The notes under the pieces were generated by a model. The model was not told where the DNA came from. It saw nothing but the letters and a program-made list of their open reading frames with translations, and made no database searches. Source: Streptomyces spinoverrucosus (lineage in GTDB: Bacteria; Actinomycetota; Actinomycetes; Streptomycetales; Streptomycetaceae). Taken from it: DNA of 56,563 bases. Position 1 is the stretch's first letter. Each line of letters begins with the position of its first letter. Shown here piece after piece: positions 8,980 through 20,155 of this stretch. The stretch is from positions 1-56,563 of the forward strand of contig NZ_BJND01000060.1 in assembly GCF_006539505.1 (NCBI RefSeq), written 5' to 3'. Position numbers and translations under genes: made by a program.

Positions 8980-9426
8980 TTGTCGCGTACACGAACACCC
9001 GTGGTCGATGGTTGGTTCACCGGTGACGGGGACGACTTCCGACTCCTGGGCACGCGCTGCTCGGCCTGCGCCGCGGTCTTCTTCCCCCGCGAGGACGTCC
9101 ACTGCCGCAATCCCGGATGTCCCGGGGGCGATCTGGAGGAAGTGCCGCTGTCACAGCGGGGGTACATCTGGTCGTACACGGACAGCCGGTACCGGCCTCC
9201 GTCACCCTACGTGACCGATCCGGAACTTCCGTGGGAGCCGTACGCGTTGATCGCTGTGGAGCTGGAGTCCGAGCGGATGGTGGTGCTGGGACAGGCGGCT
9301 CCCGGGTTCACCGTCGCCGATCTGGCGGTGGGCATGGAGGTGGAGGTCGTTCCCGGCGTGCTGCACGAGGACACGGAGACGATCTGGACGACGTGGCACT
9401 GGCGGCCGACGGGGGTGGCGATATGA
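8980..9426 (+). CDS. DUF35/OB-fold acyl-CoA-associated zinc-ribbon protein
   Basis: 148 residues from TTG 8980. Cys27, Cys30, Cys42 and Cys47 form a rubredoxin-like zinc ribbon, followed by an OB fold (GYIWSYTDSRY to the end). DUF35 proteins pair with thiolases and, in known archaeal and steroid-degrading systems, hold or channel acyl-CoA for the thiolase. The start is TTG 8980 because GGGAGGG sits 4-10 bases before it; an in-frame TTG at 8962 lacks this. The stop overlaps the thiolase start (ATGA), so the two are translationally coupled and probably form one complex. Confidence 0.88.
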   Translation: MSRTRTPVVDGWFTGDGDDFRLLGTRCSACAAVFFPREDVHCRNPGCPGGDLEEVPLSQRGYIWSYTDSRYRPPSPYVTDPELPWEPYALIAVELESERMVVLGQAAPGFTVADLAVGMEVEVVPGVLHEDTETIWTTWHWRPTGVAI

Positions 9427-10613
9427 CGGGGGATGTGGCGGTGCTGGGAGCGGGAATGCACCCATGGGGCAAGTGGGGACGGGGATTCGTCGAGTACGGA
9501 GTGGCGGCGGCACGCGCGGCGCTTGCCGACGCGGGACTGGAGTGGCGGCAGGTCGGCTCGATCGTCGGTGCGGACACCGTACGCAGCGGCTACCCCGGGT
9601 ATGTGGCCGGGGCCGCCTTTGCCAAGGCGCTGGGCTGGCAGGGGGCGCGGGTCACCAGCGTGTACGCGGCGTGCGCGTCGGGAGCGCAGGCCATCAGCAC
9701 CGCGCGGGCACAGATCCTCTCGGGGCTCGCCGACGTGGTGCTCGTGGTGGGTGCCGATGCCGCGCCCAAGGGCTTCTTCCGGCCGGCGGGAGGTGACCGG
9801 CCTGACGATCCCGACTGGCTGCGGTTCAGAGTGCTCGGGGCGACCAATCCGACGTACTTCGGGCTGTACGCGCGGCGCAGGATGGCTGTCCATGGCGACA
9901 CCCTGGAGGACTTCACCCAGGTCAAGGTGAAGAACGCGGCGCTCGGCGCGCTGAACGCCAACGCGCGGTACCGCAAGCCGGTCACCGCTCAGGAGGTCGC
10001 TGCCTCGCCGGTGGTCGCCGATCCGCTGCGGCTGCTGGACATCTGCGCGACCTCGGACGGAGGTGCGGCCCTGGTGCTGTCCAGCATGGAGTTCGCGCGT
10101 CGGCACGGGGTGGCGGAGCCTGTGCGGATCCGGGCGGTGTCCACGGTGACGCCGCGTTACCCCAACACCGTGCTGGATCTGCCCGAGATCGCGACGGACT
10201 CCGCAGTGGCGGTGGATCCCACCGCCGAGACGTTCCGGGCCTCGATCGCCCGCGCTGCCTACGAGGAGGCGGGCATCGGGCCCGACGATCTGTCCCTCGC
10301 CGAGGTGTACGACCTGTCCACGGCACTGGAGTTGCAGTGGTACGAGGACCTTGGGCTGTGCGGCCAGGGCGAGGGCGCGGAGCTGCTGCGGGACGGCGAG
10401 ACGGCTCCGGGCGGTCGCATACCCGTGAACATGAGTGGTGGGCTGGCGTCCTTCGGGGAGGCGGTCCCGGCTCAGGCAATCGCTCAAGTTTGCGAGGTGA
10501 CATGGCAGTTGCGGGGGCAGGCCGGTGATCGCCAAGTCGCCGGGGCACGCGTGGGGATCACCGCCAACCAGGGGCTGTTCGGGCATGGGTCCGCGGTGAT
10601 CGCGGTGCGGTGA
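9423..10613 (+). CDS. Thiolase-superfamily protein (SCPx/lipid-transfer thiolase-like)
   Basis: 396 residues. The nucleophile Cys84 is in YAACASGAQA, and the C-terminus has GLFGHGSAVIAVR, the position of the family's Gly-His motif. This subgroup (thiolases next to a DUF35 gene) cleaves or forms beta-ketoacyl-CoA, including side-chain products, although many members have unproven activity. The start is fixed by the ATGA overlap with the DUF35 gene. The real substrate is unknown: no acyl-CoA dehydrogenase or hydratase lies beside it. Confidence 0.88.
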   Translation: MTGDVAVLGAGMHPWGKWGRGFVEYGVAAARAALADAGLEWRQVGSIVGADTVRSGYPGYVAGAAFAKALGWQGARVTSVYAACASGAQAISTARAQILSGLADVVLVVGADAAPKGFFRPAGGDRPDDPDWLRFRVLGATNPTYFGLYARRRMAVHGDTLEDFTQVKVKNAALGALNANARYRKPVTAQEVAASPVVADPLRLLDICATSDGGAALVLSSMEFARRHGVAEPVRIRAVSTVTPRYPNTVLDLPEIATDSAVAVDPTAETFRASIARAAYEEAGIGPDDLSLAEVYDLSTALELQWYEDLGLCGQGEGAELLRDGETAPGGRIPVNMSGGLASFGEAVPAQAIAQVCEVTWQLRGQAGDRQVAGARVGITANQGLFGHGSAVIAVR

Positions 10614-10766
10614 GGAGCGGGCGGTACCTGTGGTGTGCGGGCGCCCGGTCGTACACTCACACACTCCCGTGCAGGCTGTTCGTACGCTGTGTGATCGGCC
10701 CGGAATCCTGCGTGAACGTCTCATGAACTGGGCCTCAGCGCTCTCTGGGGCCGTCATCATGCTGCC

Positions 10767-12419
10767 GTGCGCTCCTGGTCGGATACTCTCCGCTTCGCTT
10801 TCCAACCGGTGGTCAACTTGTCCACGGGCGGGATCGCGGCACTGGAGATCCTCGCCCGCCCGGAGGCCGGCGACATCCTGGCCGAGGCGCGTCGGGATCC
10901 CGAACTCGATAGCCAACTGGCCGTGTTGGCGGTGCGCGCGGCGGTTCGCAAGGAGTCGCTGCTGCCGCTGCACGTGAACGTGTTCGCCGGGACGCTCGCC
11001 GACCTCGGCGGGCTCGGCTCGCTGCACGCCGCCGTGCGCGCGGCGGGACGTATGCCGTGGGAGGTGACGATCGATGTCGGCCCGCCCTACACGCATGTGC
11101 CGCAGCAGGCGCTGCTGGAGGCGGTGACCGCGCTGCGCGAGCAGGGCTTCCGGATCAGCGCCGACGGCGTCGGGGACGGGGACGTACCGCTGCGACTGCT
11201 CACGGACATCGCGCCGGACGTGGTGAAGCTCGACGCGTCGCTGCTGGCGCGGCCGGCCGCGGTGCGGGCGATGCGGACCCTGTGCGACGAGCTGCGGGCG
11301 CTGCTGTGCGTGGAGGGCGTGGAGACCGAACTGCAGTTCGCGACAGGGTTGGGGGCCGGGGCACAACTGGCGCAGGGGGAGCTGTTCGCGCCGCCGGCCA
11401 GGCTGCCGGCGGTGGACGTATACGTTCCGCCCCGCTCCCCCGAGGTCCAGGCGCCGTCACCCTCGGGACCACTGGTGCGGGAGTTCGTCCGGCCGGCCGC
11501 GCTGCTGCCCGCGAACGCGTCCGCGGCCCAGGTGCGGGCGCTGCTGACCGGGTCGCCGGATGTGTCCGGCGTGCTGCTCGTGGACCGGGACGGGGTGCCC
11601 GTGCGGTCGGTGCACCGGTCGCGCTTCCTGCTGTCCATGTCGGGCCGCTACGGGCACGCGCTGTACGCCGACCGGCCTGCGGCCAAGCTGGGTGATCCAC
11701 CGCGCACGGTGGGCATCGACGCCACCGCCTGGGAGGTACTGGAGGTGGTCGCGGACGGCGGGCGGGACCGTACGTCGGACGACGTGGCCGTCGTCGACGC
11801 GTACGGGCGGTGTGTGGGCGTCGTACGGCTGGCGGACCTCGTACGGGCGCTGGCCGAGACGCGCGTCGAGGAGGCGGCCGGGCTCAATCCGCTGACGCGG
11901 CTGCCCGGGTCGGACGCGATCACCGGTGAGGTGGACCGGCGGATCGCGGACGGTCGCCCGTTCGCGCTGAGCTGGCTGGATGTCGACCATTTCAAGCAGG
12001 TGAACGACGGGGCCGGGTTCGCGGCCGGCGACGAGCTGATCCGTTCGGTGGGGCGGGCGCTGCAGCTCGCGGCTTCCGGGAGCACACGCGTGGGGCACAT
12101 CGGCGGGGACGACTTCCTGGTGCTCGCGGATCCGGAGGGGCTGGATCCGCTCGCGGCCTACGTCCTGGACACGCCGTGGTCGGCGGGTGGGCGGCCGGTG
12201 ACGCTGTCCCTGGCCACCGTGCTGTGCGCGCCGGGCAGCGTGACGGATCACCGAGAGGCTGCGGCCTGTCTGGCGCCCCTGAAGCAGGCCGCGAAGTCGC
12301 TGAGCGGGGCGAGCTGGGTGCTGGGCCACGCCGGGCTGCCCGGGCACGAGGTCCGGCGTGGCGCGGAGCCGACGCCGAGCGAGGCCGGGTGTGCGGTGGG
12401 GGAGCCCGGCAGGGGCTGA
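10767..12419 (+). CDS. EAL-CBS-GGDEF cyclic-di-GMP signalling protein, catalytic motifs degenerate
   Basis: 550 residues, cytoplasmic. Order: an EAL domain (about 1-215), a CBS pair (about 235-375) and a GGDEF domain (about 380-535). The EAL signature reads EIL; the DDFG metal motif is ADGVG and the metal-site glutamate region is VTIDVG, so c-di-GMP hydrolysis is doubtful. The GGDEF motif reads GGDDF, a conservative change that may leave some cyclase activity. The CBS pair suggests control by an adenine nucleotide. This is a known but uncommon order; most Streptomyces enzymes are PAS-GGDEF-EAL. Start GTG 10767 has no strong ribosome binding site, so it is provisional. It may be a sensor or scaffold rather than an enzyme. 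Confidence 0.85.
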   Translation: MRSWSDTLRFAFQPVVNLSTGGIAALEILARPEAGDILAEARRDPELDSQLAVLAVRAAVRKESLLPLHVNVFAGTLADLGGLGSLHAAVRAAGRMPWEVTIDVGPPYTHVPQQALLEAVTALREQGFRISADGVGDGDVPLRLLTDIAPDVVKLDASLLARPAAVRAMRTLCDELRALLCVEGVETELQFATGLGAGAQLAQGELFAPPARLPAVDVYVPPRSPEVQAPSPSGPLVREFVRPAALLPANASAAQVRALLTGSPDVSGVLLVDRDGVPVRSVHRSRFLLSMSGRYGHALYADRPAAKLGDPPRTVGIDATAWEVLEVVADGGRDRTSDDVAVVDAYGRCVGVVRLADLVRALAETRVEEAAGLNPLTRLPGSDAITGEVDRRIADGRPFALSWLDVDHFKQVNDGAGFAAGDELIRSVGRALQLAASGSTRVGHIGGDDFLVLADPEGLDPLAAYVLDTPWSAGGRPVTLSLATVLCAPGSVTDHREAAACLAPLKQAAKSLSGASWVLGHAGLPGHEVRRGAEPTPSEAGCAVGEPGRG

Positions 12420-12832
12420 GAGCGCCCGGAGAGCCGGTGCGGGCCGACCGGCACACCCGTACGGGTTAACGGCGTCGCACGGTGCCGTCGTAGCGTGGCG
12501 GCCCCCTGCGAGCGCGGTCTCGCGCGCCGGGGCGGGCGCGGTCTCGTGAACGGGTGTCGTCAGCGAACTTGACGCCCCCTGAGCGCCGGTGAACACTTCC
12601 CGTTGTCAGCCGACATCGCCGTACATTCTCGGCGTAATCCGGCACTGCGCCGTGTGGGCTTCTGAGCCGAGGCCCACTCCCCCGCCCGGTCGGCTGCGAC
12701 GGCACGCTCGTCACGGACGCCGGACGGAGCGCGGGATCCTCCCTGGCTCCGACTGATCGGCACGGGAACAACGCGAGGCACCCTGCACGGAGGACCAGGG
12801 TCAAATACCCCGTTCACGGCCTAGGAGCCGCC
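12420..12832. other. Intergenic region, 413 bp, before the glpF remnant
   Basis: No gene is supported on either strand. It presumably holds the promoter of the glpF-glpK pair. I could not pick a convincing -35/-10 pair or a clear GylR-type operator by eye. GGAGCC lies 3-8 bases before the glpF ATG, a usable ribosome binding site. Confidence 0.5.
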
Positions 12833-13393
12833 ATGAGCAACGGAGATATCTTCGTCGGCGAGATCATCGGTACCGCGATCCTGATCCTGTTCGGTGCGGG
12901 CGTATGCGCGGCGGTCACGCTCAGATATTCGAAAGCGCGGGCGTCGGGGTGGATCACCGGCATGTGGGGCAAGGGCTGGGTCTACCTGCTGGGGCAGCCC
13001 GTCGGTGCCATGTTGGGCGCCGTCCTCACCTACCTCGTGTATCTCGCCCAGTTCCAGGCGAATGTCCGTACGAGGGGCACGACCGAGGGCACGGTGGATG
13101 AGCCGACGCCGACGCCGACGCTTTGCATCTTCTCCACCGTCCCGGAGATCCGGAATCCGTCTGCCAACCTGATCAAGGAGATCCTCGCGGCGATCGCCCT
13201 GGTCCTGCCCATTCTGGCGTTCGGGCTGACCGAGGGGCTCGGCGAATCCGGAACGACCGCGCTGATCGTCTCCCTGCTGGTCGTAGGCATCGGCCTCTCC
13301 CTCGGCGGGCCCACCGGCTATGCGATCAAACCGGCGCGCGATCTCGGCCCGCGCATAGTGCACACCTTCCTGCCGATCCCGAACACTTTCTGA
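12833..13393 (+). pseudogene. glpF: Eroded glycerol facilitator gene (glpF), two in-frame losses and an NPA-to-KPA change
   Basis: 186 residues remain open against about 265 in Streptomyces GlpF. The N-terminal helix (GEIIGTAILILFGAGVC) joins directly at residues 40-47 to helix 3 (WVYLLGQPVGAMLG). The second helix and the half-helix with the first NPA are gone. The second pore motif reads KPARD (Lys166) instead of NPARD, from codon AAA at 13328-13330. The sixth helix is also missing, since the frame stops at LPIPNTF. A channel lacking one pore half-helix and two of six helices cannot conduct glycerol in any known way. The frame is intact and glpK follows 20 bp later, so translation may still couple to glpK. 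It could be a reduced protein with another role, but loss of function is the simpler reading. Confidence 0.8.
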
Positions 13394-13413
13394 ACCGAGC
13401 CCAAGGGGTAGCC

Positions 13414-14934
13414 ATGACGGACAACGCCGAGAAGTACGTGGCCGCGATCGACCAGGGCACCACGTCGAGCCGCTGCATCATCTTCGACCGGAACGGCGCG
13501 ATCGTCGCCGTCGACCAGCGCGAGCACCGGCAGATCTTTCCCAAGCCCGGCTGGGTCGAGCACGACGCGACCGAGATCTGGTCCAAGGTGCAGGCGGTGG
13601 TCGCCGGGGCGGTCGCCAAGGCCGGACTGCGTGCCGACCAGCTCAGCGCGCTCGGCATCACCAACCAGCGCGAGACGACAGTGCTGTGGGACCGCTCGAC
13701 GGGCAAGCCGGTGCACAACGCCATCGTGTGGCAGGACACCCGCACCGCCTCGCTGTGCAACGAACTGGGCGGTTCGGACGGCCAGGACCGGTTCCGCGAG
13801 CAGACGGGGCTGCCTCTGGCCAGCTATTTCTCCGGACCCAAGGCGGCCTGGCTGCTCGACAACGTGCCCGGCCTCAGGACCCGCGCCGAGCGGGGTGAGA
13901 TCGCCTTCGGGACGATCGACTCCTGGCTGATCTGGAACCTCACCGGCGGCACCGACGGCGGTCGGCACGTCACCGACGTCACCAATGCCGGGCGCACCAT
14001 GCTGATGAACCTGGAAACCCTCCAATGGGACCCCTCCATCCTCTCCGCGATGAATGTGCCCGAGTCCGTGCTGCCCGAGATCCGGTCCTCGGCCGAGGTG
14101 TACGGGACGGCCGTGGGCCAGCTCGCGGGCGTGCCCGTGGCGTCCGCGCTGGGCGACCAGCAGGCGGCCGTGTTCGGGCAGGCGTGCTACGACGTGGGGG
14201 CGGCGAAGAACACGTACGGCACGGGCAGTTTTCTGTTGCTCAACACCGGGAACCGCCCGGTGCCGTCCAAGAGCGGGCTGCTGACGACGATGGGCTACAA
14301 GATCGGCAGTGAGGCACCGGTGTACTGCCTGGAGGGGTCGATCGCTATAACGGGCGCGCTCGTGCAGTGGTTCCGCGATCAGCTCGGCATCATCCGTACC
14401 GCCGACGAGATCGAGACACTCGCGGCGAGCGTCGAGGACAACGGCGGCGCGTACATCGTGCCCGCGTTCTCGGGTCTGTTCGCGCCGTACTGGCGCTCCG
14501 ACGCGCGCGGGGTCGTCGCCGGGCTGACCCGGTACGTCACGAAGGGGCACCTCGCGCGTGCGGTGCTGGAGGCGACGAGCTGGCAGACGCGTGAGGTCGT
14601 CGACGCCATGTACCAGGACTCGGGCGTGCACATCACCACCCTGAAGGTGGACGGCGGCATGACCAAGAACAACCTCCTGATGCAGCACCAGGCGGACGTC
14701 CTCGACGTACCCGTGATCCGGCCCAAGGTGTCCGAGACGACCTGCCTGGGCGCCGCCTACGCGGCAGGGCTCGCCACGGGCGTGTGGAACGACCTCGACG
14801 AACTCAAGGCGCACTGGGAGAAGGACGCGGAGTGGACGCCGACCATGGAGGCGTCGGTGCGGGACCGCGAGTACCACAACTGGCGCAAGGCGGTCGAGAA
14901 GAGCTTCGGCTGGGTTGAGGACGGCGTCGACTAG
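13414..14934 (+). CDS. glpK: Glycerol kinase
   Basis: 506 residues, full length for the FGGY-family enzyme that phosphorylates glycerol to glycerol-3-phosphate. The N-terminal phosphate loop DQGTTSSRCIIFD, the NQRETTVLWD and WQDTRT stretches, the GDQQAAVFGQ motif and the C-terminal DGGMTKNNLLMQ signature are all intact. The ATG follows AAGGGGTA at a good distance. It lies 20 bp after the broken glpF. No glpD or gylR lies nearby, so this is probably a second copy outside the main gyl operon. With the facilitator gone, glycerol would have to enter by diffusion or through a channel encoded elsewhere. A strong hairpin follows at 14976-15007. Confidence 0.95.
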   Translation: MTDNAEKYVAAIDQGTTSSRCIIFDRNGAIVAVDQREHRQIFPKPGWVEHDATEIWSKVQAVVAGAVAKAGLRADQLSALGITNQRETTVLWDRSTGKPVHNAIVWQDTRTASLCNELGGSDGQDRFREQTGLPLASYFSGPKAAWLLDNVPGLRTRAERGEIAFGTIDSWLIWNLTGGTDGGRHVTDVTNAGRTMLMNLETLQWDPSILSAMNVPESVLPEIRSSAEVYGTAVGQLAGVPVASALGDQQAAVFGQACYDVGAAKNTYGTGSFLLLNTGNRPVPSKSGLLTTMGYKIGSEAPVYCLEGSIAITGALVQWFRDQLGIIRTADEIETLAASVEDNGGAYIVPAFSGLFAPYWRSDARGVVAGLTRYVTKGHLARAVLEATSWQTREVVDAMYQDSGVHITTLKVDGGMTKNNLLMQHQADVLDVPVIRPKVSETTCLGAAYAAGLATGVWNDLDELKAHWEKDAEWTPTMEASVRDREYHNWRKAVEKSFGWVEDGVD

Positions 14935-14975
14935 GCACACGCGCGCGTGCGGCGTCCTCGGAGTTCCTGGGCTGC

Positions 14976-15007
14976 GGCCCGTACCCCGGTCGGCGGGGGT
15001 ACGGGCC
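14976..15007. terminator. Bidirectional terminator between glpK and cvnD
   Basis: GGCCCGTACCCC and GGGGTACGGGCC form a perfect 12-bp stem with an 8-base loop between the convergent stops of glpK and cvnD. It should stop transcription from both sides. A copy of the palindrome CACGCGCGCGTG lies just before it at 14938-14949. Confidence 0.85.
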
Positions 15008-15018
15008 GTGCGCGTACG

Positions 15019-15604
15019 TCAGGTCGTCAGGGCCTGGCGGCGGTCCGCCGCGTGTGCCATGGCGTGCTGGACGACACCGATGAGGACCTCCTTGACCGAC
15101 TCCCGGTCACGCGCGTCGCACAGCAGCAGCGGTACGTCGTCGTCGAGGTCGAGGGCCTGGCGCACCTCTTCCGCCGGGTAACGGGCGGCGCCCTCGAAGC
15201 AGTTGACGCCCACAAGGAACGGTATGGAGCGCCGCTCGAAGTAGTCGACGGCGGCGAAGCAGTCCGCCAAGCGGCGGGTGTCGGCGAGTACGACGGCCCC
15301 CAGCGCGCCCTCGGAGAGCTCGTCCCACATGAACCAGAAACGCTCCTGACCGGGCGTGCCGAAGAGGTACAGCACGAGGTCCTCGCGCAGCGTGATGCGG
15401 CCGAAGTCCATGGCCACCGTGGTGGTGTGCTTGCCGTCCACGCCGCTGGTGTCGTCGACCGGGCGCCCGGCTTCGGTGAGCAGTTCCTCGGTGCGCAGCG
15501 GCCTGATCTCGCTGACCGCGCCGACGAGGGTCGTCTTGCCCACTCCGAAGCCGCCGGCCACCAGGATCTTGAGCGTGACGGGCTCGACCGGGGGCTTGCC
15601 GCGC

Positions 15605-15624
<20 letters not shown>
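15019..15624 (-). CDS. cvnD: Conservon GTP-binding protein (CvnD)
   Basis: 201 residues. It has the P-loop GGFGVGKTT (residues 24-32), the G3 motif LFGTPGQERF (88-96) and a GVNCFEG stretch at the position of the G4 motif, as in Streptomyces CvnD proteins. In the best-studied conservon, CvnA-D form a membrane-associated signalling complex resembling eukaryotic G-protein systems. ATG 15624 (MIFGRSERGK) is the family start. Its first 20 bases overlap the 3' end of the hydantoinase gene instead of cvnC, which is unusual because cvnC and cvnD normally adjoin. It is the last gene of the operon, ended by the hairpin at 14976-15007. Confidence 0.92.
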
Positions 15625-19288
<3,664 letters not shown>

Positions 19289-19312
19289 GTCTCCACCTCG
19301 CTTCCGCGCTGC

Positions 19313-19708
19313 TCAAAGCGCCCGGAGGCCGTTGATCACGTCGCGCAGAATACTCTCGTCCGGCAGCTCGGCCGGGGGTACGGGCCGTGTCACATGGACC
19401 AGGTCCGCGTCCGTGAGGTCCCCGACGAGGACCCGTACCACTCCGATGGGCAGGTCGAGTTCGGCTGCGAGTTCGGCGACCGACTGCGGGGCGTCACGGC
19501 ACAGCTCGACGATGTCCACGTGTTCCGGGGACAGGGTCGGGTCCGCTTCCGGGTCGTCCACATGGGGTTCCGTGACGACCACCGCGATCAGATCGAGGCG
19601 GTGCTGGGCCGCGTGGCTGGTGCGGCCCCGCGTCATGGCGTAGGGGCGGACGACCGGTCCTGCTTCGTCGTCGAACCAGTGGCTTCTTGCCTGACCGTCT
19701 GCGCTCAT
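19313..19708 (-). CDS. cvnC: Conservon DUF742 protein (CvnC)
   Basis: 131 residues. DUF742 proteins are the third member of conservons. The conserved opening WFDDEAGPVVRPYAMTRGRT, a winged-helix-like middle (SVAELAAELDLPIGVVRVLVGDL) cited by its landmarks, and the terminal ILRDVINGLRAL are all present. It starts 9 bp after cvnB. In a standard conservon cvnD would follow at once; here the hydantoinase gene comes first, 24 bp downstream. Confidence 0.92.
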   Translation of the reverse strand: MSADGQARSHWFDDEAGPVVRPYAMTRGRTSHAAQHRLDLIAVVVTEPHVDDPEADPTLSPEHVDIVELCRDAPQSVAELAAELDLPIGVVRVLVGDLTDADLVHVTRPVPPAELPDESILRDVINGLRAL

Positions 19709-19717
19709 GCCATCCCA

Positions 19718-20155
19718 CTACCCGCCCGAGGGCAGATCGGTGCGCGGAGCGGTGCCCAGATGCACGCCGACCCGCTTCACAAGGAGCGTCATCTCGTAGG
19801 CGACCTGACCGACGTCGGAGTCGGCGTCCGACAGGACGGCGAGGCAGCTGCCGTCGCCGGCGGCCGTGACGAACAGGAAGGCGTCGTCCAATTCGACGAC
19901 CGTCTGCCGGACGCTTCCCGCCTCGAAGTGCCGGCCCACCCCCTTGGCGAGGCTGTGGAACCCCGAGGCGACGGCCGCCAGGTGCTCGCCGTCCTCCCGG
20001 GTGAGGTCCTTGGAGACCCCCGTCGCCAGACCGTCGCCGGAGAGTACGACGGCCTTGCGGATGCTCGCGACGCGGTCCACGAGGTCGTCGAGGAGCCAGT
20101 TGAGCTCGCCGGACTTGCCGTGCGCGGTCTGGCCGGTCGCCTTCGGTGCGGTCAT
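19718..20155 (-). CDS. cvnB: Conservon roadblock/LC7 protein (CvnB)
   Basis: 145 residues with a roadblock/LC7 fold (LNWLLDDLVDRVASIRKAVV at the start, FVTAAGDGSCLAVLSD in the middle). Roadblock proteins partner small GTPases; here the likely partners are CvnA and CvnD. The ATG overlaps the cvnA stop (ATGA), which shows translational coupling. The next gene, cvnC, starts 9 bp downstream. Confidence 0.93.
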   Translation of the reverse strand: MTAPKATGQTAHGKSGELNWLLDDLVDRVASIRKAVVLSGDGLATGVSKDLTREDGEHLAAVASGFHSLAKGVGRHFEAGSVRQTVVELDDAFLFVTAAGDGSCLAVLSDADSDVGQVAYEMTLLVKRVGVHLGTAPRTDLPSGG

